64,000 bases of DNA. It comes from Avena insularis. Taxonomy: Eukaryota > Streptophyta > Magnoliopsida > Poales > Poaceae. The notes below the pieces were generated by a model. That model was not told where the DNA came from, made no database searches, and saw only the letters and a list, made by a program, of their open reading frames with translations. Location of the stretch: the NCBI GenBank assembly GCA_023614405.1, contig CM042688.1:376947331-377011330 (forward strand), given 5' to 3'. Both the position numbers and the translations under genes were made by a program. Of this stretch, positions 11,926-24,266 are shown piece after piece (within the stretch, counting starts at the first letter, position 1; each line of letters opens with the position of its first letter).

Positions 11926-12370
11926 AACCTGGCCAACGGGCCGCTTTAAACGGGCTGGCACGTGAGCCCGCATAAAGCCAAGACCCGGCCCGGCTCGGCC
12001 AGCGTCTTGAACCCGTCTGGCAAATCAAACGTCGGGCCGTGCCGGTGCTGCGCCTCGAAGCCTGGCGGGCGGCGGCCCGTAGACTGGCGGCGAAGAATTT
12101 ATGTTTATTAGTTGCAAAATAGAGGGTGAGGGGTGAACTCAAGACCAATGACCATTTCTTCCCTCTCTAACCACCGACCACTCATTTTCTTGTGTCAAAC
12201 TAGCATCCGGCCTTTTTATATGTTTACGACACGGCGTGCCTAACGGGCTGCATTTTTCGCGTGCCCTAACGAATAGCGGCCCGGCGAATCTTGGCCTGCC
12301 GGGCTTGCCAGGCCCGGCCGTTCAACCAGCCGTGCCGAGCTAGGGCGTGCCGGCAGCCCGTTTGCCAGTT
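11926..12370. mobile_element. hAT-like non-autonomous element
   Basis: The ends are inverted and alike: AACCTGGCCAACGGGC on the left and, reverse-complemented on the right, AACTGGCAAACGGGCTG. The subterminal regions are full of GGCCCGGCC/GGGCCGTGCC motifs, as is usual for grass hAT elements. The flanks share CCCACA (11919-11924 and 12371-12376), a partial match to an 8-base target duplication. The sister LTR at 44350 lacks the block. There is no transposase frame. Exact edges are uncertain by a few bases. Confidence 0.5.
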
Positions 12371-14388
12371 CCCACAGTCCCACCGAGCAAAGTTCCACAC
12401 GGCACTGCCGTTCATTCGTTCGATTACATGCCAAGTCTGAAACTATCTCTCTGCCTCGCTTACATAGCACTCGCAGCTCGTCTCTCGTGTGGCCGCTAGG
12501 TAGCCCACTCTTCACCCGTGTGCCACTTCGGGGCCCATCTTCTCCTCTTAGGCCGACCCTCCGACGGCCCATTGCCTTGCTCCACCGTCTCGCTCTCCCT
12601 GCTTGGTACTGGAGTGGCTGGGTCGCTGACAGCCGACGCATCGCCCTCTTCCCCCTCCTACCTAGCGTCGCATCGCCGCGTCCTGCAGCCGACGCACCGT
12701 GCAGCCTGCTCGCCGCGCCACGCGTCCGCGACAGCCCGCGCACGCGTTGTTTCCAGCAACAGCAGTAATGCGTCGCACAGCCCTGTTACCGCAAATCTCT
12801 CAGCTTCTTCCGTCCAGATCCGGTACCGTTGTGCAGACCTCTGCAAAGAGGGAACCTCCCTCCTTCCATCAAGCCCGGACTTGCCCAAAACGACGATCTA
12901 TAGCCTTGGAATCATCTTCCAAAAATCAATATAGCTAGCTGCACGCGCTGCTGTTTTCCGTCCGTTCGCAGCACATCGACATCCTTTTTTTTCCTCTGTT
13001 CCCGAGTCGTTTACAAAAAGTACAGTTGATCTCCGGCGCCCCCTTCACGCTCTTATATTCTACATTGTACCAGCTTCGCATCACCGCAAATCTTGCTCAA
13101 AACAGAATTTAAACGCGATCGCAATCTTCTGATGAAGTTTGGCAAAACTCACTACTCGTGTTGGCACGTTTCAGACAGTATTTCCGTCAGTTAACTTCCG
13201 TTTTTCTCCTCTGATCGCAACACGATTGTGATTGTTCTAGCTCATCTCTGGAGCGGTTCTGCCTAGATATCCTTTCTCGGTACATCCACCTACGCTCATC
13301 ATCAAACCGTCTGCAAAACGAAGCAGCTGATCTCTTGTAATTGTCGCTCAAAGATCGGTCCATCTAGACAAATTTGAGCTGATCAATTTAGTTTTCCACT
13401 TCAGTTAACACACGGCCAGCCAGAACCTTTTGTAGAAACGTCCCCTGGTTTCTTTTCTTCCAACTCGTGGTCCCTTTTGCCTGGGCTTTTTCCACCCATC
13501 CCCCCAAGCTTTACACAAACTAACCCACCCATCCCAGTCAGAGCTCTGGCCCCACACGTCAGTCTGAGTGGCTTGCTCCAGTTCAGTATAAAAAGTTCCA
13601 GAAGTATTTTTTAAATAACAAAAATCCAAAAATAGGTTTTATAATGAATAATGCATATCTTTATATTGGTAATTCCAAATCACAAGTTTTATATATGTTT
13701 CTTCATGCAAAGACTAATAATATGACATCCAAAATAATTTTTGTACAATTAAAATTTTGAAAGTGTTTTAATTCTTCAATAATGACCTTCTCTTAATAAC
13801 TTTATAATTTTTAAACCGTAATTCTGAATGCGACAAATAATATGTTAAATCGATCAGCACGACGAGCCCGTTCTAAATATGCATTCCATGATATCACTTG
13901 AAGCATGCATCATATAAATATTAAATATTCAGAATTGTTTATGGGAGTAAAACATGCCATGCAATTGTGCATCATTCCATCATGGCATATCTTGTTTGCT
14001 TGTTGCATATGATTTATATGATTATGCAATGTATTTATTTTGGCCCTTGTGTGTTTGGTTTTTATTGGGATAGACACTGAGTAAGGAGAATACCGGGAGC
14101 CTCAGGAGTATTACCCGGATCCTTCTTATTCCGCAACTACAGAAGTTGTTTGAGCCATGCGAGTCGTAGAATTGCATGGGTAGGGTTTGTGCGAATCTTT
14201 GGATAACGAGGTACCTAAACAACTTAATCTGAGTAGTAACGGGATAACTAATAAAAGAGGCACCGGTGAACATTATCTGCTATTTGATTCTTTAAACTCA
14301 CTTATGTCCCGTAGGACCCCGAGTTCTTGATTCCTGTTCCTTGACTATTGGCATTATCCACATACGGGAGACTCTATAGACCCCCTCT

Positions 14389-14784
14389 TTGCCTGAGCTT
14401 GATTCACACTTTATTTCTTGGGGCCACAAACTAGTTTGGGACTTTTTTTACTATCCTCTACTTATGTCATGCTTTATTGCTTTATTTACGATTGTGCGTG
14501 GAGCACCTATACTGTTTAGGAATTGCGGAGTTGTTTTTGCGGTATCGACAAGCCCAGTTAGACTTTCGGGTTCCCAGTCGTTTACAACCATTGACGCAAA
14601 CCATGGATCCGTGTCGGAGTCGACCAACTTTGTTGCGGGTAGCTTAATGGGGTGGCCCCCTGAAATGATTTATGAATCCTGTGAATGCATTGTCGTGAGG
14701 CCTCGTTGCATTTATTTGGTTTTTCCCGAGGTTGATCGTGTGTGTATTGCTATTTGTGCACCCCTGCAGGGTAAATCTTTCTGA
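14389..14784 (+). other. 131-codon open frame within the 5' LTR
   Basis: This frame is open in the 5' LTR but its counterpart in the 3' LTR (about 45190-45690) is interrupted by stops and a tandem duplication. It resembles no family I know. Because the two LTRs were identical at insertion, one copy being broken says nothing about function. Probably fortuitous. Confidence 0.15.
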
Positions 14785-15466
14785 AAGCCATGTCTATGGT
14801 TATGGATGACTTGGAGCACAGTTTCTCGATCATAGACAAGCATAACTAAAGTACCGCCTTTAATTTGACTAAGACATGACTAGTAAATAGTGCAACACTC
14901 ATGGAATGGTTAATAAAATTGCCAACGGATGGGATATTCCTCCGCCTTTTCGTCGGTAAGCGAGAAGGAGGGCTAGCGAGGTTTATTTATGTTGCCTATA
15001 TAACTGTTGTTAATAATTAACGAGCGTTCGTCCATCTCTGGTTGGGCGGATGTGTAGCGTGTCTCTATAAAACTTGTAGATATTATCTTTCGCTGCAATT
15101 GCGTCACCCTGATACATTGCAAATGTATCTATAATTTTTTATGTTCCATGCTTGGTTTTATCTACTTTCTTATGTTTTGTCCACACTTTGGAGTACTTTT
15201 CATATGATTTCTTAGACTAACCTATTAACAAGAGCCACAGTGTCAGTTGCCTATTTTTTTCTGTTTTTCGTTCCAAGAAAGTCAGAAAATGAATATTCTC
15301 GGAATTGGACGGGACAAAATCCAAAGTTCCTATTTTCCCGAAAGACTCATGGAGCCAGAAGGAGAGTCGGAGAGGGGCCACATGGTGGCAACACCCTCGG
15401 CCTTGGTATCCCAGGTCAGCGCCAGGCATGGTGTGGGCCTGACCACCTGACCTTGCCTCCTTCGCG

Positions 15467-15474
15467 TATATATT
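15467..15474 (+). promoter_or_regulatory. TATA box, element A LTR
   Basis: TATATATT, with the equivalent TATATATTTCCC on the minus strand of the element B LTR near 32680. Confidence 0.45.
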
Positions 15475-15940
15475 CCTCTCGAGGCAAAAACCCTGGATCG
15501 TCAATCAGAAATCTACGAAAAGTTCTGCAGCGCCGCCACCACCGAAGAGGAGATTCGGGGGACAAAAGTCTCTATTCCCGCACCCTGCCGGGACGAGGAA
15601 GTGCCCCCGGAGCCATCTCCATCGATCTCCACCGCCATCTCCATCACCATTGCTAATTCCCATGATGAGGAGGGAGTAGTTCTCTCTCGAGGTAAGGGTT
15701 CTACCGGTAGCTATGTGTTCATCTCTCTCTCTCTATGCATGATCTTATTGAGATCATGAGCTTGTAATCTATAGATCTACCTTGCTACTCAAGTGCTTTA
15801 ATAGATCTCTGCTCTCCCCATTTGTGTGAAAGTGACAGCGTGCACACCATGGTGGCACTTAGGCTAGAGATTACAAAAACTTGTTATGGGTTATATTTGG
15901 AGTTGGATGTTTCTATGAAATTGTGGTGTTTGTTTGAACC

Positions 15941-17592
15941 TGTTGGGTTCGCAGCATAGAAAACAAAAAAAATCCTACGATGAGAACTATACGCCAAGAT
16001 CTATCTACTAGATACAGAGCAACGGGTGGACATACATCCATGGAGAACTTACCCTCGAAGACAACGAGTTTTGTTAACAAGTAGGAACTCGTGGTTGATG
16101 TAGTCGTACACTTGCCGATCTCAAGATCGTGAGGAAGTCCGAGCGCCGCAACTCAACAGCGCATCCGCACTCGCACACACGTTCAAGCCACCGGACAACC
16201 TCCACCTCCTCGCTCCAGCGATCCAGCGGAAGCAGCAACTCCTTCCGCATTTAAATGCCACCGGGAACATGTATCTCGCTAATCCGAGACTATGGGGGAA
16301 TAATTCTAGAGGGGGAGAGAGATCCTTCACAAGGAGGTGTGAGGATGAAGGAGGGAATGGGTGGCCTTTTATAGGAGGAGGGGGGTGACCCCTCTCTCCA
16401 TGGCCGGCGCATGGGGGGGTGACCCCTCACCTCCCTCATTCATGTGGTGGTAACCCCTCCACATTAAAATGCCTCTTCACATTTCCTTTTAAAGTCTCCA
16501 CTTTAAATGCATTAAATTTCTCCAAATTTAATGCTCTCTCATTTAATAAAACTCTTTTATTAAATTTATTCAGAATTTTGTTAATTACTTTAATTAACAA
16601 ACATTCACATATAGCCCCTTGCAATATTTCAATATCACATGCAGAACCACCTTCTGCAATTTCACCCGAAATAATTTCCGGTTTCTATTGAAACAATTCC
16701 TGCGCTTTGCAATTCTTTCGTTCAAACATATATGCTCCAAAATGGTGTCCGTAACTCTTAAGTGTGCCACCCTACGGTTCGCGAATAATGCGTACATGAT
16801 CGAGACCCTCCGATCGATAATCAGCAATGGACCACGGAGATCCGTACTGACTCCTACACATTCAACGATGACTTCTGTGATCATGAGAACCTTTAACGCT
16901 TGTAACTAAATCCCTTTGTCTCTCGATATATTACATGTCCGAGATTCGATCATCGGTATCTCCATACCTAGTTTGATCTCGTTACCGACATGCACTCTTT
17001 TCTCGTTCCCGTGATATAACATTCTAGTGATCACATCACTTGCTTGCAAGCTATCCTAATGTGATATCACCGAGAGGGCCCAGAGTATATCTATCCGTCA
17101 TCTGGATTGACAAATTCCACTCTTGATCCATGAGCCTCAACATAACACCTTCGTAGTACTGAACCCATCTTTATAGTCACCCTGTTACGGTGTGACGTTT
17201 GATGTTATCAAGATACTCTTCCGGTGTTAGCAATTAACATGATCTCATGGTCTAAAGATAAAGATTACTTCGTATGATGTTATAGCAATATAAACATAAT
17301 GACTTGATCGTAATGCTATACTTCGGATGAATGTTCATCACATCATTTCACAAATGCTGTGACCTTGTTATTAACAACATCCGATATCCATGATCAGGAA
17401 ACCTTGATCATCTTGTTAATCAACAAGCTAGTCTATAAGAGAGGCATAACTAGGAACCCTTTTTGTTTATTAAACACACATGTATTGATGTTTCCTATCA
17501 ATACAATTATAGCATGCAAAATAAACATCTATCATATACAAGGAATACATAATAACAACTTTATTATTGCCTCTCAGGGCATATTTCCTTCA
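15941..17592 (-). repeat. 3' LTR of Copia-1 (1652 bp)
   Basis: On plus it runs TGTTGGGTTCGC...TATTTCCTTCA and is nearly identical to 22621-24266 apart from small indels. The promoter-like TATA (CTATAAAAGG on minus) is at 16365-16374. Confidence 0.92.
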
Positions 17593-17605
17593 GTCTCCCA
17601 CTTGC
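17593..17605 (-). other. polypurine tract of Copia-1
   Basis: The minus strand reads GCAAGTGGGAGAC immediately before the 3' LTR start TGAAGG. Confidence 0.8.
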
Positions 17606-17625
17606 ACTAGAGACAATAATCTAGT

Positions 17626-18870
17626 TTATATAGTGATAAATCTAAAACCCATGGAGTTCTGGTGTTGATCATGTTTTGTCCTAGGGAGTACTTTAGTCAA
17701 CGGATCTGCTACATTCAGGTCCATGTGCACTTTACAAATCTTTATATCTCCATCCTTGACATGCTCGCGGATGGAGTGAAACCGGCGCTTAATATGCTTG
17801 GAATTCTTGTGAGACCTTGGTTCCTTGGCGTTGGCTATGGATCCATTATTGTCACAATAGATCACCATTGGGTCCAACGCACTAGGAACCACACCTAGTT
17901 CCGTTATGAACTCCTTCATCCAAACCGCTTCCTGCGCTGCTTCTGAAGTAGCAACATATTCCGTCTCCGTCGTTGATCCAGCCACCACAGGTTGTTTGGA
18001 GCTCCTCCAACTAACTGCTGCTCCGTTCAAGAGAAATACGTATCCTGATTGAGACTTAGAGTCATCCGGATTAGTGTCAAAGCTAGCATCGACATAACAC
18101 TTAGCGACTAGCTCTTCTTCACCTCCGTATACAAGAAACATATCCTTAGTTCTTCTCAAGTACTTAAGGATATTCTTGACCGCTATCCAGTGTTCCGAAC
18201 CTGGATCAGATTGGTACCTACTAGTCAAACTAATAGCATGTGCCATATCCGGTCTTGTACATAGCATGGCATACATGATAGAGCCTATGGCTGAGGCATA
18301 GGGGATCTTATCCATTATCTCTCTTTCTTCCGCCGTAGCCGGACTTTGAGTCTTACTCAATGTCTTGCCTTGCAACATAGGTAAGTACCCCTTCTTACTT
18401 CCGTCCATATTAAACTTCTTTAATATCTTATCAAGGTATGTACTCTGCGATAGCCCAATTAGGCGTCTTGATCTATCTCTATAGATTTTAATGCCTAATA
18501 TATATGAAGCTTCACCAAGGTCCTTCATCGAAAATTTGCTGTTTAGATAACTTTTAACACTGTTTAAAAGATCTATATCATTTCCAATCAATAATATGTC
18601 ATCCACATATAATATCAGAAATGCCACATTGCTCCCACTCACTTTCTTGTAAATACAAGCCTCTCCATAAGTTTGGACAAATCCAAACTCTTTGATCACC
18701 TCATCAAAGCGGAGATTCCAACTCCGGATGCTTGCTTCATCCATAGATGGATCGCTGAAGTTTGCACACCTTATCGCATCCTTAGGATCGACAAAACCCT
18801 TAGGTTGTATCATATACAACTCTTCTTCAATATTACCATTGAGGAACGCGGTTTGACATCCATCCGCCAT
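17626..18870 (-). CDS. Copia-1 reverse transcriptase and RNase H (5'-truncated frame)
   Basis: A 414-codon open frame. RT motifs: QTAFLNGNIEEELYMIQPKG, then the intact catalytic box FLILYVDDILLIGND, then GIKIYRDRSRRLIGLSQSTY. RNase H follows with YVDASFDTNPDDSKSQSGY, SSKQPVVAGSTTETEYVA and YCDNNGSIANAKEPRSH, so its catalytic acidic residues are kept. It ends 21 bases before the polypurine tract, the usual Copia layout. The natural start is missing: the RT N-terminus is at 19223-19026 in another frame, and a Copia pol is normally one long polyprotein. The segment before the YVDD box also differs from relatives (DAIRCANFSDPSMDEASIRSW), suggesting a small local rearrangement. Confidence 0.85.
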   Translation of the reverse strand: MADGCQTAFLNGNIEEELYMIQPKGFVDPKDAIRCANFSDPSMDEASIRSWNLRFDEVIKEFGFVQTYGEACIYKKVSGSNVAFLILYVDDILLIGNDIDLLNSVKSYLNSKFSMKDLGEASYILGIKIYRDRSRRLIGLSQSTYLDKILKKFNMDGSKKGYLPMLQGKTLSKTQSPATAEEREIMDKIPYASAIGSIMYAMLCTRPDMAHAISLTSRYQSDPGSEHWIAVKNILKYLRRTKDMFLVYGGEEELVAKCYVDASFDTNPDDSKSQSGYVFLLNGAAVSWRSSKQPVVAGSTTETEYVATSEAAQEAVWMKEFITELGVVPSALDPMVIYCDNNGSIANAKEPRSHKNSKHIKRRFHSIREHVKDGDIKICKVHMDLNVADPLTKVLPRTKHDQHQNSMGFRFITI

Positions 18871-19025
18871 ATTTTATAATCGAAATATGCAGCAATTGCT
18901 AACATAATCCTAACCGACTTAAGCATCGCTACGGAGAGAATGTCTCATCGTAGTCAACTCCTTGAATTTGTCGAAACCCCTTTGCGACAAGTCGAGCCTT
19001 ATAGATGGTTACATTACCATCAGCA

Positions 19026-19223
19026 TCAGTTTTTCTTTTTGAAAATCCATTTATTCTCAACGGCCTTTCGATCGTGAGGTAAGTCCACCAAGGTCCAAAC
19101 CTGGTTTTCGTACATGGATTCCATCTCGGATTTCATGGCTTCTAGCCATTTGTTGGAATCAGGGCTCATCATCGCTTCTTCATACGTCGCAGGGTCATCT
19201 ATTTCATCAATCATGAAATTCAT
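19026..19223 (-). pseudogene. Copia-1 RT N-terminus
   Basis: The frame reads DPATYEEAMMSPDSNKWLEA and [20 protein letters not shown], the start of Copia RT, and stops after WIFKKKN where relatives continue into the finger region. It is in a different frame from both the integrase to its right and the RT/RNase H frame to its left. The region between 19026 and 18870 still resembles RT but is broken. Confidence 0.75.
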
Positions 19224-19254
19224 AACAAGATTGCCGTGCAGCCGGGGAGACGTG

Positions 19255-20619
19255 TCACGCTTGACTGCGAGGTTCTAGAGTGTCCTCTTTTGGAGTTTCA
19301 TGATCAATATCATTAGCTCTCTCTTCATTAGGTGAAGTCAACTCCGAAACAACTTCTAGAGCTGCGCTACTCGCCATTTCATGAAGAGAAGGTTCAATAA
19401 CCTCTTCAAGTTCTACCTTCCGACTACTCACACCTTTCGCGAGAAACTCCTTCTCAAGAAAGGATCCATTCTTGGCAACAAAGACCTTGCCGTCGGATCT
19501 GTGATAGAAGGTATACCCAATCGTTTCCTTAGGGTATCCTATGAAGACACATTTTTCCGCTTTGGGTTCGAGTTTATCCGGTTGAAGTTTCTTCACATAA
19601 ACATCGCATCCCCAAACTTTAAGAAATGACAGCTTAGGTTTGTTTCCAAACCATAATTCATACGGTGTCTTTTCAAAGGATTTAGATGGTGCCCTATTTA
19701 AAGTGAATGCAGCGGTTTCCAGTGCATAACCCCAAAATGACAGTGGCAAGTCAGTCAGAGACATCATAGATCGAACCATATCCAATAAAGTACGATTACG
19801 ACGTTCTGACACACCATTACGTTGTGGTGTTCCAGCAGGCGTGAGTTGTGAAACTATTCCACAGTCTTTCATATGTGTGCTAAACTCGTAACTAAGATAC
19901 TCTCCTCCACGGTCGGACCGCAGAAATTTGACCTTTCTGTTACGATGATTTTCCACTTCATTCTGAAATTCTTTGAACCTTTCAAAGGTTTCAGACTTAT
20001 GTTTCATCAAATAGATATACCCGTATCTACTCAAATCATCCGTGAAAGTAACAAAATAACGATATCCACCTCACACCGACACACTCATTGGTCCACACAC
20101 ATCAGTATGTATAATTTCCAATAAATCTGTCGCCCGTTCCATTGAACCGGAAAACGGTGTTCTAGCCATCTTGCCCATAAGGCATGGCTCACATGTATCA
20201 AATGATTCAAAATCAAGTGATTCCAAAAGTCCATCACAATGGAGTTTCTTCATGCGTTTAACGCCAATATGACCTAGACGGCAGTGCCACATATATGTAG
20301 ATATATCATTATCAAGTTTAATCCTTTTAGCATCAACATTATGAATATGCGTAATACTACTATCGAGATCCAACAGAAATAAACCATTCAACACAGGTGC
20401 ATGACCATAAAAGATATTATTCATATAAATCGAACAACCATTATTTTCGGACTTAAACGAATAACCACTTTGCATCAAACACGATCTGGATACAATGTTC
20501 ATGCTCAGTGCAGGCACCAAATAACAATTATTCAGGTTTATAACTAATCCCGATGGCATATGGAGAGGCAGCGTTCCGACGGCGATCACATCAACTTTTG
20601 ATCCATTGCCGACCCGCAT
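19255..20619 (-). pseudogene. Copia-1 integrase (GAG-pre-integrase and catalytic core)
   Basis: Two frames in the same phase are separated by one TGA near 20071. The first (20619-20071) has the GAG-pre-integrase zinc region, WHCRLGHIGVKRMKKLH and FDTCEPCLMGKM, then IIHTDVCGPM with the first catalytic Asp. The second (20034-19255) has LRSDRGGEYLSYEF with the second Asp and GTPQRNGVSERRNRTLLDM with the catalytic Glu, then YELWFGNKPKLSFLKVWGC and FIGYPKETIGYTFY. The enzyme would insert cDNA into the genome. All three DDE residues are visible, so the one stop is the main lesion here. Confidence 0.85.
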
Positions 20620-20643
20620 CGTGACCTCATCCCTTGCTAGTTG

Positions 20644-21566
20644 TTACTTGTTCCGCATCCCCTGAACCGAGTTACATATATTAGCAACCGATCCCGTACT
20701 AGTCAAGTACACATCAATAACATGTATATCACATATACCTTTGTTTGCCTTGCCGGCCTTCTTGTCCGCCAAATACTTGGGGCAGTTGCGCTTCCAATGA
20801 CCAGTCCCCTTGCAATAGCAGAACTCGGTGTCAGACTTAGGGCCAGCTCGGGGTTTATTTTTAGGCGCGACAACAGATTTGCTGCCCTTCTTTCCCTTCT
20901 GCTTGCCTTTCTTGTCCTTCTTGAAACCGTAGGTCTTATTGATCATCAACACTTGATGTTCTTTCCTAATCTCCACTTTTGCAGTCTTAAGCATTGACAG
21001 AAGCTCGGGAAGAGACTTCTTCATGCCCTACATATTATAGTTCACCACGAAGCTCTTGTAGCTAGGTGGCAGAGATTGGAGAACACGATGTATGCCTAAG
21101 TCAATGGGAATCGTTATTCCCAAGGACACAAGCTTATCGGCGTACCCAGACATTTTGAGTACGTGCTCACTAACAGAGCTATTCTCTTCCATCATGCAGC
21201 TAAAGAACTTTTCAGAAGCATTATAACTCTCTACGGCAGCATGGGTATCGAAAATCATTTTCAATTCTCCCATGGTATCAAAGGCATTGCCATTTTCGAA
21301 ACATTTTCGAAGTTCTGGCTCTAGCCCATATAGTATGCCACAATGAACTAAGTTGTGGTCCTCCTGACGAGTTATATAGACGTTCTTTTCCTCGTCAGGG
21401 GCATCAGGAGCTGGTGGGGGGCCTAGCGGCGCCTCTAGCACATATTGCTTTTTGCAGCAGTGAGGAGAATCCTCAAATTCATAGCCTAGTTGGTGAAGTT
21501 GCTACCATTTGCAGCAAGCTTCTCTTTCTCCATGAACACATTGAAATTAAAAGCAGGTGGTGCCAT
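20644..21566 (-). pseudogene. Copia-1 gag and protease, broken
   Basis: The gag start is probably the ATG at 21566-21564 (MAPPAFNFN). It runs into TAG after the TNFTN-like segment and shifts frame before KQYVLEAPLG. The frame 21441-20644 is continuous except for a TAG at 21030-21028. It includes the Copia gag (UBN2) core and a zinc knuckle reading CYCKGTGHWKRNC, where one residue between the first two Cys seems missing. The protease site is reduced to TSTGSVANIC: relatives have a DTGS motif, so the catalytic Asp has been lost in a short deletion. Gag packages RNA; protease would cut the polyprotein. Confidence 0.8.
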
Positions 21567-22606
21567 CTACAACAGAATTTGTAAAATATACTTAGACTAA
21601 GTTTATGATAGATTGAGTTCAACTAATCCAAATTACTAATGAACTCCCACTCAAAAATGACATCCCCTCGTGTTCTTTTGGTGATTACATGAACCAAATC
21701 CACTACACCAAGTCCGATCATCACGTGAGTCGGTGTAGCTTCAAAGGCAAGCATCTATATGGGCATCATATCAACTATATGACTCATGCTTAACCTTTCG
21801 GCCCGTGTTCCGAGGCCATGTCTGTACATGCTAGGCTCGTCAAGTAAGAACCTTAGTATTTGCGTGTGTAAAACTGTCTTACACCCGTTGTATGAAAGCG
21901 TAGAGTCGAGAACACCCGATCATCACGTGATGCCTCAAAACACGATCCACAAAACGGTGCATACTTAAGGAAGAACACATTTTATCTTGATATCTAAATG
22001 AGGGATCATCTTATAATGCTACCAAAAGCGCCAAACTAGCAATATAAGATGCTAATGTGTGAAGTGAGGTGATATGGTCCATGCATTTGATCTCTATCAT
22101 TTGCATCGTGGTATGATCTCTATCATTCCTTTGTGTGTAAGGCCAAGGTCTATGGAACTTACACGTTAAGTGAGTTGTAAGAGTATCTATCATACATCTA
22201 CTTACAACAATACCATATCAATACACTAGCCCAACAACAATCTAAACTAGACGCCTCTAATTTATCAATTGCAAGTTTTACGTGGCTTAGGGCTTTCGGA
22301 GATAGAACCGGTCTAACCTACAAACATGAACCACAACGAGGATAACCAAGTTATTAGCAACTCGTTGTAAATCAGATATTGACTATAGTAGGAGAGACAG
22401 ACACCCGCTAGCCACTTATGCAAAACTAGTTGCATGTCACTCGTGGAACCGGTCTCATGTACGATGACATGTAAGGTTGGTCCGGGCCGCTTCATCCTAC
22501 TATGCCACCAATATCCAAAGTACATAGAAGATGCAATAACATGATCATCATCGCCCACATATAAACATATGTGTACTACCCATGCAAAGCACCTACTCAT
22601 AGATCA
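21567..22606 (-). other. 5' untranslated leader of Copia-1
   Basis: About 1 kb between primer site and gag with no plausible long frame. It is clearly homologous to 58900-59880 in Copia-2, so it is a conserved leader of the family. Confidence 0.7.
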
Positions 22607-22619
22607 GGCTCTGATACCA
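22607..22619 (-). other. primer binding site of Copia-1
   Basis: The minus strand reads TGGTATCAGAGCC, complementary to the 3' end of initiator Met tRNA, one base inside the 5' LTR. Confidence 0.9.
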
Positions 22620-22620
22620 C

Positions 22621-24266
22621 TGTTGGGTCCGCAGCATAGAAATCAAACATTTTCCTACGATGAGAACTATACGCCAAGATCTATCTACTAGATACAGAGC
22701 AACGGGTGGACATATATCCATGGAGAACTTACCCTCGAAGACAACGAGTTTTGTTAACGAGTAGGAACTCGTGGTTGATGTAGTCATACACTTGCCGATC
22801 TCAAGATCGTGAGGAAGTCCGAGCGCCGCAACTCAGCAGCGCATCCGCACTCGCACACACGTTCAAGCCACCGGACAACCTCCACCTCCTCGCTCCAGCG
22901 ATCCAATGAGCAAGAACTCCTTCCAGATGAAATGCCACCGAGAACATGTATCTCGCTAATCCGAGACCATGGGGGAATAATTCTAGAGGGGGAGAGAGAT
23001 CCTTCACAAGGAGGTGTGAGGATGAAGGAGGGAATGGGTGGCCTTTTATAGGAGGAGGGGTGCCCTCTCTCCATGGCCGGCGCATGGGGGTGACCCTCAC
23101 CTCCCCCATTCATGTGGTGGTAACCCCTCCACATTAAAATGCCTCTTCACATTCCCTTTTAAAGTCTCCACTTTAAATGCATTAAATTTCTCCAAATTTA
23201 ATGCTCTCTCATTTAATAAAACTCTTTTTATTAAATTTATTCAGAATTTTGTTAATTACTTTAATGAACAAACATTCACATATAGCCCCTTGCAATATTT
23301 CAATATCACATGCAGAACCACCTTCTGCAATTTCACCCGAAACAATTTCCGGTTTCTATTGAAACAATTCCTGCGCTTTGCAATTCTTTCGTCTGAAACA
23401 TATGTGCTCCAAAATGGTGTCCGGAAACTCTTAAGTGTGCCACCCTACGGTTCGCGAATAATGCAGACATGATCGAGACCCTTCTTCGATCAATAATCAT
23501 CAGCAGGACCTGGAGATCCGTACTGACTCCTACACATTCAACGATGACTCCTGTGATCATGAGAACCTTTAACGCTTGTAACTAAATCCCTTTGTCTCTC
23601 GATGTATTACATGTCCGAGACTCGATCATCGGTATCTCCATACCTAGTTTGATCTCGTTACCGACATGCACTCTATTCTCGTTCCCGTGATATAACATTC
23701 TAGTGATCACATCACTTGCTTGCAAGCTATCCTAATGTGATATCACCGAGAGGGCCCAGAGTATATCTATCCGTCATCTGGATTGACAAATTCCACTCTT
23801 GATCCATGAGCCTCAACATAACACCTTCAGACATGAACCCATCTTTATAGTCACCCTGTTACGGTGTGACGTTTGATGTTATCAAGATACTCTTCCGGTG
23901 TTAGCAATTAACATGATCTCATGGTCTAAGGATAAAGATTACTTCGTATGATGTTATAGCAATATAAACATAATGACTTGATCGTAATGCTATACTTCGG
24001 ATGAATGTTCATCACATCATTTCACAAATGCTGTGACCTTGTTATTAACAACATCCAATGTCCATGATTAGGAAACCTTGATCATCTTGTTAATTAACAA
24101 GCTAGTCTATAAGAGAGGCATAACTAGGAACCCTTTTTGTTTATTAAACACACATGTATTGATGTTTCCTATCAATATAATTATAGCATGCAAAATAAAC
24201 ATCTATCATATACAAGGAATACATAATAACAACTTTATTATTGCCTCTCAGGGCATATTTCCTTCA
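22621..24266 (-). repeat. 5' LTR of Copia-1 (1646 bp)
   Basis: Partner of 15941-17592. The minus-strand TATA box CTATAAAAGG is at 23042-23051, about 0.4 kb upstream of the LTR's internal end, and is the likely start region for element RNA. Confidence 0.92.

Larger units (their letters stand above)
15941..24266 (-). mobile_element. Copia-1: Ty1/Copia retrotransposon, near full length, degraded pol
   Basis: It has two LTRs of about 1.65 kb, a perfect 5-base target duplication GAACC (15936-15940 and 24267-24271), an initiator-Met primer site next to the right LTR and a polypurine tract next to the left LTR, so it reads on the minus strand. The coding order gag, protease, integrase, RT, RNase H is the Copia order. 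It lies inside the element A LTR and resembles the TNT1-94-like Copia families common in wheat relatives. Coding lesions: stops in gag, protease and integrase, and frameshifts between integrase and RT. Confidence 0.92.

Noticed and set aside
11259..11936. 225-codon minus frame in the LARD-like 5' LTR
   Set aside because: The 3' LTR copy is cut by element N and does not maintain the frame; Arg/Trp-rich composition suggests a shadow of GC-rich LTR sequence.
12240..12888. Possible host gene exon in the GC-rich stretch
   Set aside because: The segment is repeated at 44380-44610 in the sister LTR, so it is element sequence.
15105..15109. CACCC as a proven target duplication for element A
   Set aside because: The right end of A is deleted, so only one copy can be seen; it is supported only by the empty site in the sister LTR.
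22784..23137. 116-codon minus frame in the Copia-1 LTR
   Set aside because: It overlaps the TATA and leader of the LTR, has equivalents only because the LTR is duplicated, and is not kept in Copia-2.
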